Positions 15,768-23,676 of a stretch of DNA of 64,000 nt are shown here, in pieces; position 1 is the first letter of the stretch, and every line of letters begins with the position of its first letter. Where the stretch lies: the NCBI RefSeq assembly GCF_024806495.1, contig NZ_JANUFF010000015.1, forward strand, positions 47,024 through 111,023, written 5' to 3'. Source of the DNA: Chryseobacterium sp. JUb7. GTDB lineage: Bacteria > Bacteroidota > Bacteroidia > Flavobacteriales > Weeksellaceae. Made by a program: the position numbers and the translations under genes. The notes beneath the pieces are model-generated. The model was not told where the DNA came from, ran no database searches, and saw only the letters and a program-made list of their open reading frames with translations.

Positions 15768-16205
15768 TTATTTTAAAAGAATATTATTTGTCATCGTGGT
15801 ATGATTGATCAATTGTCCTTTTTCATCACGAATTTCAATTTCAGAAACATGCATTGATTTTCCTTTTCTGATAAAACGTGCTACAGCAGTTACCAATCCG
15901 TCTTTTTTACTTCTTAAATGATTTGAGTTGATATTGGTTCCTACACCATAATATTTATTACCGTCAATGAAAATATTAGACAGGCTTGAGCCCATTGTTT
16001 CTGCTAAAACGCAGCTTGCTCCACCATGTAAAATTCCAAAAGGCTGATGTACTTTTGGACCTACCGGCATGGTGGCTGTTAAGGTTTCATTTTCCTGATC
16101 TATGTCGATGAATTTTATTTCCAGTGTCTTCGCTAAAGTAACCTCGCCCCCCCAGCTGTTCAAAAATTGTAAGATCTCTTCCTTGTTTTTACCTTCTGTA
16201 TACAT
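15768..16205 (-). CDS. menI: hotdog thioesterase, MenI/PaaI-like
   Basis: This 145-residue hotdog-fold protein contains QPFGILHGGASCVLAETMGS (about residues 54-73), nearly the same as the active-site helix of E. coli MenI (YdiI), with the catalytic Glu in LAET. It also has the INSNHLRSKKDG segment seen in MenI. MenI hydrolyses DHNA-CoA in menaquinone synthesis, which suits the isochorismate synthase gene downstream on the same strand. PaaI-type activity on other acyl-CoAs is the main alternative. It probably shares a transcript with the upstream PlsC-like gene and ends at a hairpin at 15714. Confidence 0.82.
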   Translation of the reverse strand: MYTEGKNKEEILQFLNSWGGEVTLAKTLEIKFIDIDQENETLTATMPVGPKVHQPFGILHGGASCVLAETMGSSLSNIFIDGNKYYGVGTNINSNHLRSKKDGLVTAVARFIRKGKSMHVSEIEIRDEKGQLINHTTMTNNILLK

Positions 16206-16232
16206 ATTTTTATAAGTAATAAATAATTTTGG

Positions 16233-16274
16233 TAACTTCTAACTTCTAACTTCTAACTTCTAACTTCTAACTTC
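16233..16274. repeat. heptanucleotide tandem repeat (TAACTTC)6
   Basis: Six perfect copies of TAACTTC occupy 42 nt. The repeat lies between the PlsC-like and MenI-like genes and its right end encodes the last residues (EVRS and stop) of the PlsC-like protein read on the minus strand. Copy-number change would shift the stop and the intergenic length. Confidence 0.95.
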
Positions 16275-16856
16275 AGAATCATTTCCCATAATATTCGGAT
16301 TCCAGTTTTCCGGAATTTTAGGAACAATATCATTTTTAATATAATAGTTCTGAATTTCTTCCATAATTTCAGAAAAAGGAACCGAAGCTATTCTTTCATA
16401 AGGAATGGTATAGCCTAAATAAACGATATTTCTTTTAAAATCCCCGGCAGCCAGTACGATAGGAACTTTTGCTGCCAATGCCATATGATAAAAGCCTTTT
16501 CTCCATTTCGGAACCCAGCTTCTGGTACCTTCGGGTGTGATCACAAGGCTGAAATCTTCTTTAGCAAATTGCTGAGCTACAAAATTAACCAGGTCATTTT
16601 TCTGGCTTCTGTCGATGCCAATTCCTCCCAAACCTCTTACAGCGCTGCCATACCAAGCTTTGGTATGTGCATCTTTGATGATGATTTTTATCGGTTTTTC
16701 TAGTGACCAATAGGCAAGATTTCCCAAAATATATTCCATATTGTGAGTGTGGGGTGCTACTACAAGAATACACCTGTTTAGGCTACTGGCATCGCCCTGA
16801 AGAACGACTTTCCAACCTAAAATTTTCAGCATCAGTTTGCCTATTAGTTTTTTCAT
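16260..16856 (-). CDS. PlsC-like lysophospholipid acyltransferase
   Basis: The 198-residue protein belongs to the 1-acyl-glycerol-3-phosphate acyltransferase superfamily. Motif I appears as APHTHNMEYIL (about residue 34 onward) and motif III as TPEGTRS (about 119-125), with GIGIDRSQ in between as motif II. The usual motif I is H-x4-D; here the acidic position is Glu (H-T-H-N-M-E). The start has a short hydrophobic segment (LIGKLMLKILGWKVVL). The C-terminus is encoded by a tandem heptanucleotide repeat. It probably acts at the inner membrane in phospholipid synthesis; the acyl acceptor is not certain. Confidence 0.85.
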   Translation of the reverse strand: MKKLIGKLMLKILGWKVVLQGDASSLNRCILVVAPHTHNMEYILGNLAYWSLEKPIKIIIKDAHTKAWYGSAVRGLGGIGIDRSQKNDLVNFVAQQFAKEDFSLVITPEGTRSWVPKWRKGFYHMALAAKVPIVLAAGDFKRNIVYLGYTIPYERIASVPFSEIMEEIQNYYIKNDIVPKIPENWNPNIMGNDSEVRS

Positions 16857-16877
16857 AAATTTAGAATTAAAAACAAA

Positions 16878-16906
16878 AAAGTATAACCAAACTATGGTTA
16901 TACTTT
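16878..16906 (-). terminator. terminator downstream of the 20-residue ORF
   Basis: A perfect 11-bp stem (AAAGTATAACC with GGTTATACTTT) and a 7-nt loop are followed on the minus strand by a T run. It lies 27 nt after the stop of the small ORF at 16933 and 22 nt before the PlsC-like start, so it terminates a short independent transcript. Confidence 0.85.
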
Positions 16907-16932
16907 ACAAATATATTGAAATATTATCGCTC

Positions 16933-16995
16933 TTAAAACAAACCGCTGATTAAATCTACGATTTTCATTACTATTTCTAGTGCTAATTGTACCAT
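16933..16995 (-). CDS. 20-residue amphipathic peptide
   Basis: A small frame from ATG at 16995 encodes a 20-residue peptide (MVQLALEIVMKIVDLISGLF) followed by TAA. Polar residues Q3, E7, K11, D14 and S17/G18 fall on one side of a helix and the rest are hydrophobic, so it is predicted to be an amphipathic helix that could bind membranes. It has its own terminator 27 nt downstream. There is no strong ribosome-binding site, but these are weak in this phylum. It might be a small secreted or membrane peptide of toxin or modulin type, or a regulatory leader. Confidence 0.45.
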   Translation of the reverse strand: MVQLALEIVMKIVDLISGLF

Positions 16996-17160
16996 TTGTT
17001 TATGTTTTTGATTTGGGTTATTAATTTTGTACGAAGATAATATAAATTTCTGATATACAGTGATTAAAATTTAATTTTTTGTGTGGTGAAGAGAGAAGAA
17101 GAGTGTGAATTTCAAACAATTGGCTATCCATCCACACCTTCTGCCACTCTCTGCAGTTTA

Positions 17161-18882
17161 TTATTTGGTTTTTATGGAAATTTCGTTTTTATCTTCGTTT
17201 ACTTTGATATCTACGTTACCATTTTTTATTTTTTTGATGCTTGACTTCATAGAGTCAATTACCTGATCAGCATGGTTCGCCGGAACTTTTTTTCCGTTGA
17301 TGATGATGCTGTCTTCATCGTTGGAATTATACTCGATTGTTGAACCATTCACTGTGATTTTATTTTTTTCAATTTTGATATTTCCATTGTCGTCTCTCTC
17401 CTGATCATTATCATCAATGCCGTCTGCATTTAAATCTCCATTGAAGTTGATTCCGTCTTTTTTCACAGGGATTACGACTGTTTTTATAGGAACTACCAAT
17501 TCATAATCTATACTGTAATCTCTGAATCTGTGTTCGTAAGGATATTTAATATAGTTAGGAAGAATTACTTTATTATTTATCACTTCTACCGGAATACTTA
17601 CATTCAAGGGAAGGTTGTATCCTTTAGCTTCTTTTTTAATAACGAGATAAGGTGTTTTGATATCAGCTTTTCTTGTTACGTCTACATGAATCCAGTCTTT
17701 TTCGAAAACCGATATTTTATCAGAATAAAGATCATCATCGTATCCTGTAAAGTTCTGTGGAATCGTTATCTGCTTCACGTCGATGTATAAACTGTCAGAA
17801 GTAGTATTGATAGAAACTTCTTCAGTATCTTCTTTATGACCTTTCAGGAACATTTCTCTTTTGGCCATGCTTACTCCGAAATAAGATCCAAGACCAATCA
17901 GAATAATAAATAAAGCACCGATTACCCAGCCGATATTTCTCAGTTTTGTCTTAGGTGAGAATATTTTAATACTTAATAGACTGAAGATAATAGCAGGAAT
18001 TAAAGATCCAATGATAATAATGGCTGACAAGATTTTGTCTAATCCGTTGTCATCAAAATAGAATTTGATTTCATTGGCTCCCGGAAAGTTGGAATCCATT
18101 CCGAAAAGTCCGAAAACTACAAATACTCCAACGATGCTGCTTACTGCCATTAAGGCCAAAATTCCCCCTACAATATATTTAAAAACATTCCAGATTCCGC
18201 TGCTTGCGTTATTGATATAAGGTTTGTTTTCGATGAATATCTCTCCGACTCTCTGAGTTGATTCGTTGGCAAATTGTACCAGTTTATTAGATTCACTCTT
18301 AAGATTGTCGAAGTTCATAGGCTTTCCCTTCATTTTCAGGAAATCTGCTGCCGTTTCTGCTTTTGGTAACACGATCCAAAGGATAATATAAAGCAATACG
18401 ACAAGAGATGAAGAAATCGCTGCTGTGAAAATTCCAAGAACGAAAATTCCTAACCAGATGGCTCTCATTGCGGTAATATCCATTCCCACATAATGGGCCA
18501 ATCCTGCACAAACACCTGCAATTTTTTGTCTTTCAGGATCGCGGAACAGCTGTTTTTTATCAGTATATTCAGTTCCTGAAGAATATGTTTTTTTAGTGTT
18601 TTTTTCAGAATAATAAGCTTCTTCCTGTTCTTCAATTTTTTCCGGAGAACCGATTTGTGCAATTACTCTTTCTACATCAGAATCATTGATTACTTCACGC
18701 TTTGCCATAGTATCTCTGAAGATTTCCACCATTCTGATTTCTATATCGTGCATTACCTCATCGGCTTCCGAAGCATCCAGAGAGCTTCTAAGAGCATTCA
18801 GGTAGTCGCTCAGCTTTATATATGCGTGTTCTTCTATGGTAAAAGAAAAACCTGCGAGTCCTATTGAGAGTGTTTTGTTCAT
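17161..18882 (-). CDS. PspC-domain membrane stress protein
   Basis: The 573-residue protein starts with an N-terminal helical region that has a coiled bundle character (about residues 10-95), then a PspC domain at about 109-170 (LFRDPERQKIAGVCAGLAHY followed by a membrane helix). Several more membrane helices follow to about 345. The C-terminal part (about 360-573) is an extracytoplasmic beta-rich domain with Asp/Asn-rich segments (NGDLNADGIDDNDQERDDNG). It sits directly downstream of a PadR-family regulator gene, a common arrangement in Bacteroidota. PspC domains sense envelope stress; this role is inferred here. Confidence 0.9.
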   Translation of the reverse strand: MNKTLSIGLAGFSFTIEEHAYIKLSDYLNALRSSLDASEADEVMHDIEIRMVEIFRDTMAKREVINDSDVERVIAQIGSPEKIEEQEEAYYSEKNTKKTYSSGTEYTDKKQLFRDPERQKIAGVCAGLAHYVGMDITAMRAIWLGIFVLGIFTAAISSSLVVLLYIILWIVLPKAETAADFLKMKGKPMNFDNLKSESNKLVQFANESTQRVGEIFIENKPYINNASSGIWNVFKYIVGGILALMAVSSIVGVFVVFGLFGMDSNFPGANEIKFYFDDNGLDKILSAIIIIGSLIPAIIFSLLSIKIFSPKTKLRNIGWVIGALFIILIGLGSYFGVSMAKREMFLKGHKEDTEEVSINTTSDSLYIDVKQITIPQNFTGYDDDLYSDKISVFEKDWIHVDVTRKADIKTPYLVIKKEAKGYNLPLNVSIPVEVINNKVILPNYIKYPYEHRFRDYSIDYELVVPIKTVVIPVKKDGINFNGDLNADGIDDNDQERDDNGNIKIEKNKITVNGSTIEYNSNDEDSIIINGKKVPANHADQVIDSMKSSIKKIKNGNVDIKVNEDKNEISIKTK

Positions 18883-18893
18883 AGCTTTGTTTT

Positions 18894-19223
18894 TTAATTC
18901 TTTTGTGTTATTTGGTTTACGGAATCTGTCAAATCATTCCAGGTATTTTGAAGTTCATTTAAAAACAGTTCACCTTTTTCTGTTATCTGGTAATATTTTC
19001 TTGGGGGTCCTCCTGTAGATTCTTCCCATCTGTAAGAGAGAAATTCTCCGTTTTTTAATCTTGTTAAAAGAGGGTAGAGAGTTCCTTCCACTACATCCAG
19101 TTTTCCTTTTTTCAGCTCATCGATTAAGTCGGAAACATACATTTCACGATGATTGATGAGACTTAAAATACAGAATTCCAGAATCCCTTTTCGCATTTGC
19201 GCTTTGGTATTTTCAGTATTCAT
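18894..19223 (-). CDS. PadR-family transcriptional regulator
   Basis: This 109-residue protein is a short PadR regulator: a winged helix (about residues 8-85, with VVEGTLYPLLTRLKNGEFLS as the recognition region and GGPPRKYYQITEKG as the wing) followed by a short dimerisation helix. It starts the padR-pspC operon, 11 nt before the PspC gene. Its own promoter region contains a dyad overlapping the -7 box (19311-19328), consistent with autorepression. Confidence 0.92.
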   Translation of the reverse strand: MNTENTKAQMRKGILEFCILSLINHREMYVSDLIDELKKGKLDVVEGTLYPLLTRLKNGEFLSYRWEESTGGPPRKYYQITEKGELFLNELQNTWNDLTDSVNQITQKN

Positions 19224-19310
19224 CTTTAATAAGTTTTGTTAATTAGTTATATAATTTTCGAAGTTCGGATCCTAGCTAGCTGAGCCTATTTCGATTTTAC
19301 ATTACAAAGA

Positions 19311-19346
19311 TATGTAATTAAAATGGTATTATGCAATACAAAGTAG
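19311..19346 (-). promoter_or_regulatory. promoter and likely operator of padR-pspC
   Basis: On the minus strand the -7 box TATCTTTG (19322-19315) is preceded 21 nt upstream by TTG (19346-19344), fitting the Bacteroidota promoter. The -7 box lies inside a perfect inverted repeat ATTACA-N6-TGTAAT (19311-19328), a good site for a repressor such as PadR. The rest of the 309-nt intergenic region is AT-rich with no further gene. Confidence 0.55.
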
Positions 19347-19532
19347 TGTGAAATTTTAAATAAAATATTTAAATGATTGATTTTCAGTTATATAAATTTA
19401 GAATTGAGGTGGGCTTAGTTTTAGATTGGATGGAAATGAAGCTGAAAATTGTAAATTTTTGTACTTTTGATTGAAATTTTATTGATCAGTTTCAGTGAAA
19501 TTCATTAAAAAAATAAAAACACGATTATAAAG

Positions 19533-20219
19533 ATGAATCATAAACTTATATTTCCGATGATCCTTCTGGGGAATCTATATTTCTCTCAAAATCAATTTGA
19601 ACTGAAAGAAGCCTCAAAGAATTATGATGTCAAAATAAATGTTGAACATTGTGAGGGGGAAGAATGTGGTGGAAAGGCAAGTATAGACTTATTAGATAAA
19701 AAAAACTCTAAGAAATTTCAGACCTTACGTTCAGATGATTTAAACTTTTATCTGAATAAAGATCAGATGCCCACAGCAAACATTATTCAGTTATACAATG
19801 AGCAAAGTCCGTTAATTTTTGATGACTTTAATTTTGACGGGACAGAAGATGTGGCCATCAGAAACGGTAGTGAAAGTGGCTATGGCGGACCGTCTTATGA
19901 CGTTTATGTTTTTAACAGTACCAGAAAGCAATTTGTTCCCAGTGAGGAATTAACAGCACTTGCCCACGATAATCTGGGAATGTTCAATACAGATTCAGAA
20001 AGAAAAAGATTAATAACTTATTCGAAATCGGGATGCTGCTGGCATTTGACAACAGAATATACGGTGCTGCCACAAAGAGGTTTGTTCAAAGTATATGAAC
20101 TGGAAGAAGATGCTACCGGTGGTGATAAAGTAAAAGTCACTAAAAAAGAATTTATTAATGATAAGTGGATTACAAATATTAAAACTTATCCAACAAGCGA
20201 ATATTATAAAGAAAAATAA
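19533..20219 (+). CDS. secreted XAC2610-like protein
   Basis: The 228-residue product has a signal peptide ending LYFSQ, a CEGEECGG motif that could form a disulfide, and the segment FDDFNFDGTEDVAIRNGSES followed by GYGGPSYDVYVF, which resembles XAC2610-related periplasmic proteins and their calcium-binding-like D-x-N-x-D loop. A paired Cys (SGCCWH) occurs later. The function is unknown. It is followed 3 nt later by an HD-domain gene, but the two proteins are probably in different compartments. Confidence 0.6.
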   Translation: MNHKLIFPMILLGNLYFSQNQFELKEASKNYDVKINVEHCEGEECGGKASIDLLDKKNSKKFQTLRSDDLNFYLNKDQMPTANIIQLYNEQSPLIFDDFNFDGTEDVAIRNGSESGYGGPSYDVYVFNSTRKQFVPSEELTALAHDNLGMFNTDSERKRLITYSKSGCCWHLTTEYTVLPQRGLFKVYELEEDATGGDKVKVTKKEFINDKWITNIKTYPTSEYYKEK

Positions 20220-20222
20220 AAA

Positions 20223-20813
20223 ATGAAAATACAGAAGGAGATTGATTTTATACTGGCAGTGGATGCCTTAAAAAATGTACAGCGAAGAAACTACAATGCA
20301 GATGATTCCCGAAGAGAAAATACGGCAGAGCATTCATGGCAGATTATTATTCTGGCACAGATTCTTTTTCCTTATGCGAAAAGCAGAGCAGATATCGATT
20401 TGTTAAGGGTAATCAGAATGCTTTCCATTCATGATTTGGTTGAAATTGAAGCTGGTGATACTTTCCTGTTTGATGAAGCTGCTATGATCGGAAAATTTGA
20501 ACGTGAAAAAATTTCAGCCCAAAAGATTTTCGGAATTTTGGACGAACCGTTAAGAACAGATTTTTTTAATATGTGGCTTGAGTTTGAAGAAGAGCAGACT
20601 CCTGATGCTATTTTTGCATGCGCCATTGACAGAATTATGCCTTTTATTTTAAATGCTCATACTTCGGGGAAAAGCTGGACTGAAGCCGGAGTTACAGAAA
20701 AACAAATCAGAAATATGTTGGAAAATGCCATCAGCAGAGCTTCAGATGAAATGGGAGAGGCTTTCCAGTTATTACTGAATTTAAGCCTTGATTCTGAAAA
20801 GGTTTTGAGATAA
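20223..20813 (+). CDS. HD-domain phosphohydrolase (YfbR/HDDC2-like)
   Basis: This 196-residue HD-domain protein has the metal ligands expected of the family: His in ENTAEHSWQ (about residues 33-41), the HD pair in MLSIHDLVEIEAGDT (about 66-80), and an Asp in ACAIDRIMPF (about 131-140). The pattern matches the HDDC2/YfbR group of 5'-deoxynucleotidases, which hydrolyse deoxynucleoside monophosphates. The substrate is inferred. It starts 3 nt after the preceding secreted protein gene and precedes a WG-repeat gene by 12 nt. Confidence 0.85.
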   Translation: MKIQKEIDFILAVDALKNVQRRNYNADDSRRENTAEHSWQIIILAQILFPYAKSRADIDLLRVIRMLSIHDLVEIEAGDTFLFDEAAMIGKFEREKISAQKIFGILDEPLRTDFFNMWLEFEEEQTPDAIFACAIDRIMPFILNAHTSGKSWTEAGVTEKQIRNMLENAISRASDEMGEAFQLLLNLSLDSEKVLR

Positions 20814-20825
20814 ATAGAAAACTAA

Positions 20826-22004
20826 ATGCTAATGCCACGAATTAAACTATTCATTATTATTGCTGTTCTTTTTACCACAAAATCTTACGCTCAGAAAAAT
20901 AGTGAAATTGCTGTTCCGTATCGGGATGGAAAACTTTGGGGACTGAGTGATACGTTAGGGGTAATTAAGGTAAAACCTTTTGCCGTTAAGTTTAAAAAGA
21001 TGCTTTACAGCAGTATTGCACCAACTTCCAGATTTGTTTTTAAAACCAATAAAGGGTTTGTTGTTACAGATCATGCAGGAAAAATATTTTTATCGGATAA
21101 AGAAATTGTAGATTCTGTAAAAGTGGACGAGTATGAGAATGATTATGTTTATATCTTCAAGAAATCTAAAATGGGATTGGTACATCAAGGAACTAGAATT
21201 ATTGACTGCCTTTATGATGATATATTTTTGTCTTTCAATGGAAGCTATGTCGTTAAAAAAGATAATAAAGCTGGTTTGATAAACAGTAAGGGAAAACTGC
21301 TGATTCCTGTAAAGTATGATAGAGTAATCCCATCTGCAGACAATGATTCTAAAGATTTTAAATGGACTGCCATTGACGGAACGAAGCAAACAGCTTTTCA
21401 GGATATAGATATTTATGGTTTGGGAAGCCCCGGTCCACCAAGTGCTTCCGGTACTTCGAGAAGCTATACTATTGGTGGGAAAAACACGGTGAAATCAAAT
21501 ATTGATGTAGACAGTCTGATTAAAGTTCTGAATAAAAAGTATGATTTTGTAAGTACTTCATATAAAAGAAATGGAATAATACCTGTTGAAAAAGGCAAAA
21601 AGGTAGGTGCCTACAGTTCTGTTGACGGTAAAATAATCTCAGAGCCTGTTTATGATGAAATGACTTTTTTTTCCAATGATACAGGGGGTATTGCTATGAA
21701 GGTAAAAAGGGACGGGAAATTTGGTGTCATCAATAACAGCGGAAAGGTTAAAGCCGAAGTTATCTATGATGATATCTATTTTGATGAAAAAAATAAAGTC
21801 TATGTCCTACAAAAAGATAATAAAAAAGGAATTATTGTTTTCAGTACGATTTACGATATTATTCCGCCTAAATATAAAGAGGTGAGAGGTGTAGAATCAA
21901 TAAGGGTAAGTGATCGTTGGAATTTCGGACTTTTTGAAGTGACCACCTCAGATAATAAGAAAGGTTTTGTAGGTGAAAACGGTGTGGAGTTTTTTAAAAA
22001 CTAA
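20826..22004 (+). CDS. secreted WG-repeat protein
   Basis: The 392-residue protein has a signal peptide ending KSYAQ and repeated WG-type units of about 40-60 residues: GKLWGLSDTLGVIKV, NKAGLINSKGKLLIPVKYD, KKVGAYSSVDGKIISEPVYD, GKFGVINNSGKVKAEVIYDD and KKGIIVF. Such repeats form beta-sheet structures in surface or periplasmic proteins of unknown function. Two in-frame ATG codons (20826 and 20832) are possible. A double hairpin terminator follows at 22010. Confidence 0.82.
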   Translation: MLMPRIKLFIIIAVLFTTKSYAQKNSEIAVPYRDGKLWGLSDTLGVIKVKPFAVKFKKMLYSSIAPTSRFVFKTNKGFVVTDHAGKIFLSDKEIVDSVKVDEYENDYVYIFKKSKMGLVHQGTRIIDCLYDDIFLSFNGSYVVKKDNKAGLINSKGKLLIPVKYDRVIPSADNDSKDFKWTAIDGTKQTAFQDIDIYGLGSPGPPSASGTSRSYTIGGKNTVKSNIDVDSLIKVLNKKYDFVSTSYKRNGIIPVEKGKKVGAYSSVDGKIISEPVYDEMTFFSNDTGGIAMKVKRDGKFGVINNSGKVKAEVIYDDIYFDEKNKVYVLQKDNKKGIIVFSTIYDIIPPKYKEVRGVESIRVSDRWNFGLFEVTTSDNKKGFVGENGVEFFKN

Positions 22005-22009
22005 TATAA

Positions 22010-22097
22010 AAAAAGGTTTCGGCGGGCTTTGCCCGCCGAAACCTTTTTATTGAAGATATTTGGACTCCGGCGACCAAAGGTCGCCGGAGCTTTTTTA
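22010..22097. terminator. two consecutive GC-rich hairpin terminators
   Basis: The first hairpin has an 18-bp stem with a TTT loop (22010-22048; core GGCGGGC/GCCCGCC) flanked by A and T runs. The second has an 11-bp stem (22065-22089; core CGGCGACC/GGTCGCCG) and a T run to 22096. They lie between convergent genes and are much richer in GC than the neighbouring DNA. Confidence 0.9.
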
Positions 22098-22478
22098 TAA
22101 AATCTGAATAGGTTTTTTTAATTCGTCAATAGCCACAAAAGTAAAATCACCTACAATAGCTCTTTCTCTTTCATAAGAATACATTTGTTCGGTGTAGATT
22201 TCTACATTTACTTTCATACTCGTTTTTCCGACATGGGATACTTTTCCGATAAGCTCAACGATCGTCCCGGCAGGAATTGGTCTTTTAAAATCTATTTTAT
22301 CGCTGCTCACGGTTACCACTCTTTTTCTTGCAAATCGGGTCGCAGTTATAAATGCCACTTCATCCATCAGCTGCATCGCGGTACCTCCGAAAAGAGTATC
22401 ATAATGATTGGTTGTGTTTGGAAAAACGGCCTTAAAAATTCGGGTTTCGGATGCTTCAATTCTTTCTTCTGTAGTCAT
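22095..22478 (-). CDS. acyl-CoA thioesterase, hotdog (YciA/BFIT type)
   Basis: This 127-residue hotdog-fold thioesterase has the family motif NTTNHYDTLFGGTAMQLMDE (about residues 21-40), with the conserved Asn/His near the start and the catalytic Asp in LMDE, followed by the RKRVVTVSSDKIDFKRPIPA strand. It probably hydrolyses acyl-CoA in the cytoplasm. Its nearest upstream regulatory feature on the same strand is a cobalamin riboswitch that ends about 127 nt before the start codon, with no other convincing gene between. The acyl chain preference is unknown. Confidence 0.88.
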   Translation of the reverse strand: MTTEERIEASETRIFKAVFPNTTNHYDTLFGGTAMQLMDEVAFITATRFARKRVVTVSSDKIDFKRPIPAGTIVELIGKVSHVGKTSMKVNVEIYTEQMYSYERERAIVGDFTFVAIDELKKPIQIL

Positions 22479-22605
22479 ATTTCATTATAATTAATGCAAA
22501 ATGAACTTTATTAAAACAACAGAATAAGATCAGGAACAGAAATTCCTGAAACATCTATCAGATCAATAAACTTCAAATCGCGAAAGTTTTTTGTTTAAAG
22601 AAAAA

Positions 22606-22770
22606 GGCAGGTCTCCTGACTTGTAACATCTTCATCTCCTTCCCATCTCGCTTGACGAAACAGTGGACTTATGATAAAGACTTTAGTTACTTACAGTTGC
22701 GCGACAGTTCGTGATTTTCACACGATTCCCTTTTAATCTGCAGTTAAGCAGAACCATTTTCCAAAAAGCA
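22606..22770 (-). promoter_or_regulatory. cobalamin riboswitch
   Basis: Read on the minus strand, the segment holds the conserved parts of an adenosylcobalamin-type aptamer in order: GGTTCTGC near the 5' end, TTAAAAGGGAATCGTGTGAA, a CGCGCAACTGTAAGT core, a degenerate B12 box (GTCCACTG), GATGGGAAGG, and the closing AAGTCAGGAGACCTGCC. A TATTTTTG promoter box lies upstream at 22814-22821. The intergenic region 22479-22845 contains no cobalamin gene. The first open frame downstream is the thioesterase at 22478. A 7-bp hairpin (TCAGGAA/TTCCTGA) at about 22531-22550 may be part of the expression platform. Confidence 0.88.
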
Positions 22771-22845
22771 TTTTCTATTGACTCTTAAGCCAAAAGCAAT
22801 TGCTTTTCGGTTGCAAAAATAAGGATAATATGGAACAAAAGAGAA

Positions 22846-23646
22846 TTATTCCGGATTTTTATAAATGATCTGGCTTTCTACACGGCCTTGTTTTATCGTC
22901 CAGATGGTGGTATATCTGTTTTCGCCGGATCCATTAGTCATATAAAGAAAAATATGATCGTTGTCGATCGCTGTTACCCCAACATTGTTAAAATCCATTG
23001 ATGGCTGAAACATATTCTTGATGGCATCTCTTACAAATACAGACCCTCTTCCGGGCTGCTGTACACGTACAGATTTGATCTCGGTTAAATCTTCAGGAAG
23101 CTCTTTACCAATTCCCCAGGGTTTCACTTTATCCAGTTTAATGATATTTCCGTCGGCGTCTTTTTCCTGTTTTTTAATTTTTGCATATGAAGGATAAACA
23201 TCAATAATGACTTTTGTTCTCTGGTTTCCAGGAATTTTTGGATTGGTATCATCCGTAAAAATGAGTGATTTCCCGTTTTTAGACTTTGTTGGAGTGAAAG
23301 GTGGCAGTTTATCTACCAAAACAACACGGTTTTTATTCACCATTCCTTCTTTGGTAATGCTGTCGTATCTTACGAAAGGTTTTTCGGTATCTTCCTTTTC
23401 AGGATATTTGATCCAGATCCACTCTGTTTCTCCGGGAGCAGGTTTTACATAAACAAAAACATCACCGGTTTTCATACGGATCTTATCTACAATTTTTCGG
23501 TAATTATCTTTATGAACACGCACCATCGCATATCCTTCTTCGGCTTTCACAACACCAAAAGGAACTTTATTTTGCCCTTTTGCAAAACCCAAAGAAAAAA
23601 GACTGAAAACTGATAAATAAAATGCTTTGTTTACGGAAATCATCAT
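22846..23646 (-). CDS. secreted protein of unknown function
   Basis: From ATG at 23646 this is a 266-residue protein with a signal peptide (MMISVNKAFYLSVFSLFSLG, cleavage near AKGQ). The mature part is rich in Lys and Val with predicted beta strands (YAMVRVHKDNYRKIVDKIRM, WIWIKYPEKEDTEKP, HIFLYMTNGSGENRYTTIW). I do not recognise the family. A TTG seven codons upstream is in frame but lies inside the -7 promoter box TATATTTG (23672-23665 on the minus strand), so the ATG is preferred. It is transcribed toward the riboswitch. Confidence 0.6.
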   Translation of the reverse strand: MMISVNKAFYLSVFSLFSLGFAKGQNKVPFGVVKAEEGYAMVRVHKDNYRKIVDKIRMKTGDVFVYVKPAPGETEWIWIKYPEKEDTEKPFVRYDSITKEGMVNKNRVVLVDKLPPFTPTKSKNGKSLIFTDDTNPKIPGNQRTKVIIDVYPSYAKIKKQEKDADGNIIKLDKVKPWGIGKELPEDLTEIKSVRVQQPGRGSVFVRDAIKNMFQPSMDFNNVGVTAIDNDHIFLYMTNGSGENRYTTIWTIKQGRVESQIIYKNPE

Positions 23647-23676
23647 GAAAAATTTTTCGATCTTCAAATATATAAA

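Noticed and set aside
22447..22554. A 32-codon hydrophobic frame on the minus strand between the cobalamin riboswitch and the thioesterase gene
   Set aside because: It overlaps the thioesterase start out of frame, has no recognisable translation signal and its hydrophobicity can come from T-rich RNA; not strong enough to call as a gene.
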